DNA from: Bacteroidales bacterium
GTDB lineage: Bacteria > Bacteroidota > Bacteroidia > Bacteroidales > Dysgonomonadaceae
NCBI GenBank assembly: GCA_012798745.1
Contig: JAAZMQ010000015.1
Span: forward strand, 1-8,433
Direction: 5' to 3'
DNA length: 8,433 nt
Shown here: piece by piece, positions 6,696 to 8,433 of the stretch
How positions within the stretch are numbered: the stretch's first letter is position 1
How the letters are laid out: every line of letters starts with the position of its first letter
The notes under the pieces: model-generated
The model's database searches: none
What the model saw: the letters and a program-made list of their open reading frames with translations, nothing else
Told to the model about the DNA's origin: nothing
Made by a program: the position numbers and the translations under genes

Positions 6696-8433
6696 ATGCA
6701 TCAAAAAAAATCATTCGTTTTAAAAAGCTTTTCACTAATTATTTCTTTTTTTTGTATCTTTTTTGCAAATGCTCAACAAACAAAACCTTCCCTAAAAAAG
6801 GAAGGAACAGCATTGAACGAAAAGGAACAAAGAAAATTCGATTATTATTTTTACGAAGGGATCAATTCTAAAGTTCAAGGTAAATATGATGAGGCATTTG
6901 ACTATTTACAACATTGTTATTCCATCGATTCAACCAATGCCAATGTGTTGATAGAATTGGGAACGTTTTATAATGTGCTCGATGAAAAAAGCAAAGCATT
7001 GGATTTTTTGAAAAAAGCGGTGAAATACGATCCCAAAAACTATTACTATAACATGGCGCTCGCCGGCCTGAGTAAAGAATTGGGAAAAAATCGGGATGCG
7101 GTAGATATTTATCGGTCATTATTAAAAGAATATCCCTCTAAAATAGAGCTTTATATGCAGTTATCGCAAGCATATGCCGACAGCGGCGAATTGCAAAAAG
7201 CCATTGATGTATTAAACGAATTGGAAAAAATTTCAGGGGTTTCGGAAACTACAGCTCTCAATAAATTTCAGCTGTATTCCATGCTCAACCAAAAAGAAAA
7301 AGCTTTTATGGAGATTGAGAATATTATTGCTCAAAACCCTGATGACCCGCGTTATCTCGTCCTTCTCGGTGATCTTTATTTACAAGACAACCAACCGGAT
7401 AAAGCCATATATTATTATGATCGGGCAAAAGAAGTCGATCCGGATTATCCCAATCTGATACTTTCTATGGTCAATTATTATGAAAAAACGGGAAATAAGG
7501 AGGCCGCCGAAAAAGAACTAAAAAAAGCCATTACAGGTACAGAAATAGATGTAGAGACTAAAGTACAGTTGCTTACCCGCTACATTGATATCCTTAGCCA
7601 AAACAAACGCGATATCAAATTGGTAAACCCACTCTTTGAAACGTTGTTCGATCAGTATCCCAATAACACCCTTTTAAACCTCATTTACGGAAACGTGTTG
7701 TTGCTACAAGAGAACAAAGAGGAAGCCATGAAACACTTTGAAATTTACACAAAAGCCAATCCAACCGATCCGGTCGGATACGAACAAATGCTTCGTATTG
7801 CCTTGCCCGACAGCATAGATAAAATAATTGAAATCACCGAAGAAGCGATAAGATATATTCCTGATGCACCTCAATTTTATTTTTATCTCGGAGCAGCAAA
7901 ATATCAACAAAAAAAATATAAAGAAGCTCTCGATGTATTTGAAGAAGGATTAAAGTCGGCTAAAATTGATAATCCCTTGCTTAAATCCGATTTTTATGGA
8001 CAGATTGGCGACTTACATTATTTTCTAGGAAACAAGAAAGCGGCATTCGAGAATTATGAAAAAGCGTTAAAACTCAATCCACAAAATCTTCATGTATTAA
8101 ACAATTACAGTTATTATTTGTCATTAGAAGGGAAAGATCTGGATAAAGCCGAACAAATGAGCAGTATAACAGTAAAAGCCGAGCCAACTAATCCTACCTT
8201 CTTGGATACGTACGGCTGGGTTCTCTTTAGGCAAGGAGCATACACCACGGCAAAAATTTACATCGAAAATGCAGTTAAATACAGCGAGGAAGAACCTTCG
8301 GCTGAGATTTTTGAACATTATGGTGATGTGTTATATATGACCGGGGAACCTGAAAAAGCATTGGAGCAATGGAAAAAAGCCAAAGAACTAGGTAGCGATT
8401 CAAAAACACTTGACGAAAAAATTCGAACAGGAA
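6696..8433 (+). CDS. Secreted tetratricopeptide-repeat protein (3' end beyond window)
   Basis: The frame from ATG 6696 is open to the last base, giving 579 codons with no stop, so the gene continues outside the window. A signal peptide is clear: basic MHQKKSFVLK, a hydrophobic run (12-23) and a likely cleavage after ANA at residue 26, giving a mature start QQTKPS. There is no lipobox. From about residue 47 the protein consists of some 15 consecutive TPR units, recognised by recurring 34-residue spacing with patterns such as LGDLYLQDNQPDKAIYYYDR and ends like DPKN, NPDD, NPQN and EPTN. The last units include NNYSYYLSLEGKDLDKAE and LDTYGWVLFRQGAYTTAK, typical of large bacterial TPR scaffolds. 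It probably acts as a periplasmic or outer-membrane-associated protein-interaction scaffold; partners are unknown. It follows dut by 18 bp and is probably co-transcribed. Confidence 0.9.
   Translation, partial: MHQKKSFVLKSFSLIISFFCIFFANAQQTKPSLKKEGTALNEKEQRKFDYYFYEGINSKVQGKYDEAFDYLQHCYSIDSTNANVLIELGTFYNVLDEKSKALDFLKKAVKYDPKNYYYNMALAGLSKELGKNRDAVDIYRSLLKEYPSKIELYMQLSQAYADSGELQKAIDVLNELEKISGVSETTALNKFQLYSMLNQKEKAFMEIENIIAQNPDDPRYLVLLGDLYLQDNQPDKAIYYYDRAKEVDPDYPNLILSMVNYYEKTGNKEAAEKELKKAITGTEIDVETKVQLLTRYIDILSQNKRDIKLVNPLFETLFDQYPNNTLLNLIYGNVLLLQENKEEAMKHFEIYTKANPTDPVGYEQMLRIALPDSIDKIIEITEEAIRYIPDAPQFYFYLGAAKYQQKKYKEALDVFEEGLKSAKIDNPLLKSDFYGQIGDLHYFLGNKKAAFENYEKALKLNPQNLHVLNNYSYYLSLEGKDLDKAEQMSSITVKAEPTNPTFLDTYGWVLFRQGAYTTAKIYIENAVKYSEEEPSAEIFEHYGDVLYMTGEPEKALEQWKKAKELGSDSKTLDEKIRTG

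Noticed and set aside
6751..6766. TATCTTTTTTGC, resembling a stretched promoter element
   Set aside because: It lies inside the codons of the TPR protein's signal peptide (CIFFA), and the T run breaks the TAnnTTTG spacing.
6868..7119. 83-codon minus-strand frame
   Set aside because: It is antisense to the signal-peptide-bearing TPR gene and has no recognisable features.

Overview
The window looks like ordinary chromosomal DNA from a member of the Bacteroidota, most likely order Bacteroidales. Three lines of evidence point there. The exact octamer TATCTTTG, which fits the Bacteroidetes -7 promoter element TAnnTTTG, lies just upstream of three separate genes. Shine-Dalgarno sequences are mostly weak or absent. 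The gene set (a 12-helix antiporter with a stress-protein tail, a GHL10 lipoprotein, a THUMP methyltransferase with a lysine-rich tail, and dut followed by a long periplasmic TPR protein) also suits that phylum. A genus cannot be fixed from the sequence alone.

Layout. Positions 1-71, minus strand: the first 23 codons of uvrA, cut by the window edge. Positions 72-240: a divergent intergenic region with the uvrA promoter, a perfect 18-bp palindrome and a short stretch resembling an insertion-sequence end. Positions 241-3878: a two-gene operon, joined by an ATGA overlap, encoding a CPA2-type cation/proton antiporter with C-terminal universal-stress-protein-like domains and a predicted lipoprotein glycoside hydrolase of the GHL10 family. 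Positions 3931-5286: an RlmL-type 23S rRNA guanine-N2 methyltransferase with its own promoter. Positions 5328-6065, minus strand: a convergent 245-residue protein of unknown function whose promoter-like octamer lies almost on top of its start codon. Positions 6243-8433: dut (dUTPase) followed 18 bp later by a secreted protein of about 15 TPR units that runs off the window. That last gene has no stop codon inside the window.

Functionally this is a housekeeping neighbourhood: DNA repair (uvrA), nucleotide-pool sanitation (dut), rRNA modification, ion homeostasis and envelope proteins. I see no CRISPR array, tRNA, rRNA, intact mobile element or recognisable defence system, and no convincing evidence of a new system. 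The points most worth a second look are the antiporter/GHL10 translational coupling, the nearly leaderless unknown gene, the basic tail of the methyltransferase and the palindromes in the two divergent intergenic regions. No gene-free stretch exceeds 300 bp.
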